In this document: one piece after another, positions 4,913 to 5,635 of the stretch | How positions within the stretch are numbered: position 1 is the first letter of the stretch | How the letters are laid out: every line of letters begins with the position of its first letter | NCBI RefSeq assembly: GCF_022788715.1 | Contig: NZ_CP085172.1 | Span: 1-5,635, forward strand | Reading direction: 5' to 3' | From: Sulfitobacter sp. DSM 110093 | GTDB lineage: Bacteria; Pseudomonadota; Alphaproteobacteria; Rhodobacterales; Rhodobacteraceae | DNA: 5,635 nucleotides | Notes under the pieces: model-generated | What the model saw: the letters and a program-made list of their open reading frames with translations, nothing else | The model's database searches: none | Told to the model about the DNA's origin: nothing | Made by a program: the position numbers and the translations under genes

Positions 4913-4924
4913 ACCGTTTCTCCT

Positions 4925-5033
4925 AACAATGTTGGTTCGATTGTTGCCTCTCAAAAATTGAGAACCAGTGTCGTGCATTTGGCCGCACAGGTCCGGCCCT
5001 TATTCCTAAGACAGTGGTGAAACCATGCTTAGG
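4925..5033. promoter_or_regulatory. Hairpin-rich divergent control region between the - strand operon and the rep leader
   Basis: Four short inverted repeats follow one another. AACAAT/ATTGTT occurs at 4925-4930 and 4940-4945, and TCTCAA-AAA-TTGAGA at 4949-4963. GGCCG/CGGCC occurs at 4981-4985 and 4994-4998, and CCTAAG/CTTAGG at 5005-5010 and 5028-5033 with a nested TGGT-GAA-ACCA. Both promoters, for the - strand operon and the rep leader, must lie here or nearby, although no clean -35/-10 pair stands out. The last hairpin sits just before the AGGAAGGA ribosome-binding site of the 26-residue ORF and could gate it. This is also a reasonable place for part of the replication origin. Confidence 0.45.
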
Positions 5034-5044
5034 AAGGAAGTTTT

Positions 5045-5125
5045 GTGGCAAATTATGATACCTACCGTCTCGCTTTGGAGACCATCACAGTCTTGATCCT
5101 GATCTTCGAGCAATGGCGTCGGTGA
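5045..5125 (+). CDS. 26-residue leader peptide ORF with strong ribosome-binding site
   Basis: AGGAAGGA at 5031-5038 lies six bases before GTG 5045. The ORF encodes 26 residues: a polar start (ANYDTYRLALE), a hydrophobic run TITVLILIF, and the tail EQWRR. Its TGA (5123-5125) shares a base with the ATG of the next small ORF (TGATG). A role as first step of a coupled leader series for rep is inferred from this layout; the hydrophobic run could also make it a small membrane peptide. Its size alone makes it uncertain. Confidence 0.4.
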   Translation: MANYDTYRLALETITVLILIFEQWRR

Positions 5126-5379
5126 TGGCTGAAACACCCAGATTTGGTGCTGACTTGCGCGGGACCAATATCCTGCGTAGGATTTCGGACAGAGCAACGA
5201 AAAAGGCTCAGGACGGCAATCCTGAGCCTTTAACTAAAACCACTTCGCGGCGCGCAAACGCCCAAGTGAGTAAAAACAGGATCGAGTTAGTGTTTTCACC
5301 GATACCACCGAATATAAGTGCGTCAGCACTGATCGGCAAGGATATTGGCACACGCTCCATGCGTGTGCCGGATGTATGA
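5125..5379 (+). CDS. 84-residue ORF bridging the leader peptide and rep
   Basis: Starting at ATG 5125 within the TGATG overlap, this frame stays open for 84 codons. It stops at TGA 5377-5379, eight bases into rep. The product is basic and hydrophilic (ETPRFGADLRGTNILRRIS at 3-21) with a Pro/Ile-rich middle; no family is recognised. It has no Shine-Dalgarno of its own. Ribosomes finishing it would melt the hairpin at 5347-5369 and arrive at the rep start, a known way of gating Rep synthesis in other plasmids. It could alternatively be a chance open frame over regulatory DNA, because a perfect 12-bp hairpin lies inside it. An in-frame upstream ATG at 5113 also exists. Confidence 0.4.
   Translation: MAETPRFGADLRGTNILRRISDRATKKAQDGNPEPLTKTTSRRANAQVSKNRIELVFSPIPPNISASALIGKDIGTRSMRVPDV
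5202..5231 (-). terminator. Perfect 12-bp hairpin with T-run on the - strand, intrinsic terminator
   Basis: AAAGGCTCAGGA (5202-5213) and TCCTGAGCCTTT (5220-5231) are exact reverse complements with a six-base loop. Read on the - strand, the stem is followed by five Ts (5204-5200), a textbook intrinsic terminator for transcripts running left from the rep 5' region. On the + strand only three Ts follow, so it could partly attenuate the rep transcript as well. No convincing protein gene ends here on the - strand, which suggests that the terminated transcript is an antisense RNA to the rep leader. Confidence 0.7.
5347..5369 (+). promoter_or_regulatory. Perfect 9-bp hairpin covering the rep ribosome-binding region
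   Basis: GGCACACGC (5347-5355) and GCGTGTGCC (5361-5369) pair fully around TCCAT. The stem ends two bases before the proposed rep ATG at 5372 and occupies the place where a Shine-Dalgarno would lie. As RNA it would keep ribosomes off rep until opened, for example by translation of the overlapping 84-residue ORF. As DNA it could also be a palindromic operator. Confidence 0.6.
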
Positions 5380-5635
5380 GTCCAAGCCACAACACCCCAC
5401 CACATCCAGTATAGAGACCACCCCTTGGGCGACTTCTGGCGGTTCCGAATCGGCTGGGACGAAGCCGCCGCAGGCGGCTCTTGGTAAGAAGAGGCAAAAC
5501 ATTGACGCCTCGCCTAATGCAGAGGCAAAACAGCGTCGCAGGGAACGCTATGCCGATCAACGGACAGCGGCCTCCATCTACCGCAGTATGTCTGAACCTC
5601 TGCCTGGTAAGAAGCAGGCAGGCAGAGGGGTCACG
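5372..5635 (+). CDS. rep: N-terminal 88 codons of the same rep gene, continuing at position 1 if circular
   Basis: From ATG 5372 the frame is open to the window end and joins base 1 in phase, giving a 448-residue Rep. The piece begins with a Ser/Thr/Pro-rich stretch and then has a basic block, QRRRERYADQRTAASIY at residues 54-70. That block matches the R..R(Y/F)..Q..A pattern preceding the R..C motif of Rep_1 proteins. No in-frame ATG occurs between 5372 and 5588, and 5588 would lose this block, so 5372 is the best start; GTG 5363 is an alternative. There is no good Shine-Dalgarno before 5372, and a perfect 9-bp hairpin ends two bases upstream. The stop of a small upstream ORF (5377-5379) overlaps the first codons, so translation is probably coupled to that ORF. 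In the joined numbering the HUH histidines are 231, 233 and 235, and the catalytic tyrosine is 291. Confidence 0.85.
   Translation, partial: MYESKPQHPTTSSIETTPWATSGGSESAGTKPPQAALGKKRQNIDASPNAEAKQRRRERYADQRTAASIYRSMSEPLPGKKQAGRGVT

Noticed and set aside
5091..5100. TCTTGATCCT as the double-strand origin nick site of a pC194/pUB110-type plasmid
   Set aside because: It lies upstream of rep and shares TCTTGAT with the TCTTGATA consensus, but the last position differs and no matching stem is clear. Other partial CTTGAT matches occur on both strands (for example near 173, 1117 and 2496), so no site can be chosen.
5208..5405. 65-codon - strand frame with a hydrophobic segment (ILFLLTWAFA)
   Set aside because: It has no ribosome-binding site, overlaps the rep start and the leader ORF in antisense, and its stop lies inside the terminator stem. 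An untranslated antisense RNA explains the region better.
5234..5560. 108-codon - strand frame opposite the rep N-terminus
   Set aside because: Its composition looks like an antisense reading of coding DNA, with no domain pattern and no ribosome-binding site; the + strand frame is supported by Rep motifs.

Overview
The window looks like a complete small circular plasmid of 5,635 bp, written out as a line and cut inside its replication gene. The first 1,083 bases encode most of a rolling-circle initiator of the Rep_1 (pC194/pUB110) type. The last 264 bases are open in exactly the phase needed to supply the missing N-terminus, so one gene of about 448 codons runs across the window ends. No chromosomal, rRNA, tRNA, insertion-sequence or CRISPR material is visible. 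Base composition is moderate to GC-rich in genes, with AT-rich intergenic stretches. The style of the proteins suggests a proteobacterial host, perhaps an alphaproteobacterium such as an acetic acid bacterium; that host guess is weak.

Layout. (1) 5372-5635 plus 1-1083, + strand: rep, with a 20-bp inverted repeat at its very 3' end. (2) 1084-1466: AT-rich and gene-free, with short repeats. (3) 1467-1895 and 1953-2318, + strand: two DNA-binding proteins, one winged-helix (HTH_36-like) and one MerR/excisionase-like with a coiled coil, the second surrounded by TGTGC/GCACA boxes. (4) 2319-2685: a large GC-rich hairpin, a tiny hydrophobic ORF on the - strand with a strong Shine-Dalgarno, a candidate transfer origin, and a set of competing hairpins ahead of the next gene. 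(5) 2686-3510 and 3501-3932, + strand: a short MobV/Pre-like relaxase with an altered metal-binding motif, overlapped by an unknown 143-residue gene. (6) 4179-3934, - strand: a small CxxC/CxC zinc-ribbon-like protein. (7) 4912-4256, - strand: a 13-residue leader ORF, a 142-residue protein with a ribbon-helix-helix-like stretch, and a 61-residue coiled-coil protein, coupled through an ATGA overlap. (8) 4913-5371: the control region between that operon and rep. It has several hairpins and two small + strand ORFs (26 and 84 codons) that hand over to each other and then to rep by overlapping stop and start codons.

As a whole this is a mobilisable, cryptic rolling-circle plasmid: rep for replication, the relaxase for transfer, and several small DNA-binding proteins probably for copy-number control or maintenance. 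No resistance, metabolic or defence cargo is recognisable. The most interesting parts are the apparent leader-peptide cascade that would gate Rep synthesis, the long palindrome at the end of rep, the relaxase with a degenerate HUH motif, and the tiny hydrophobic ORFs with strong ribosome-binding sites.
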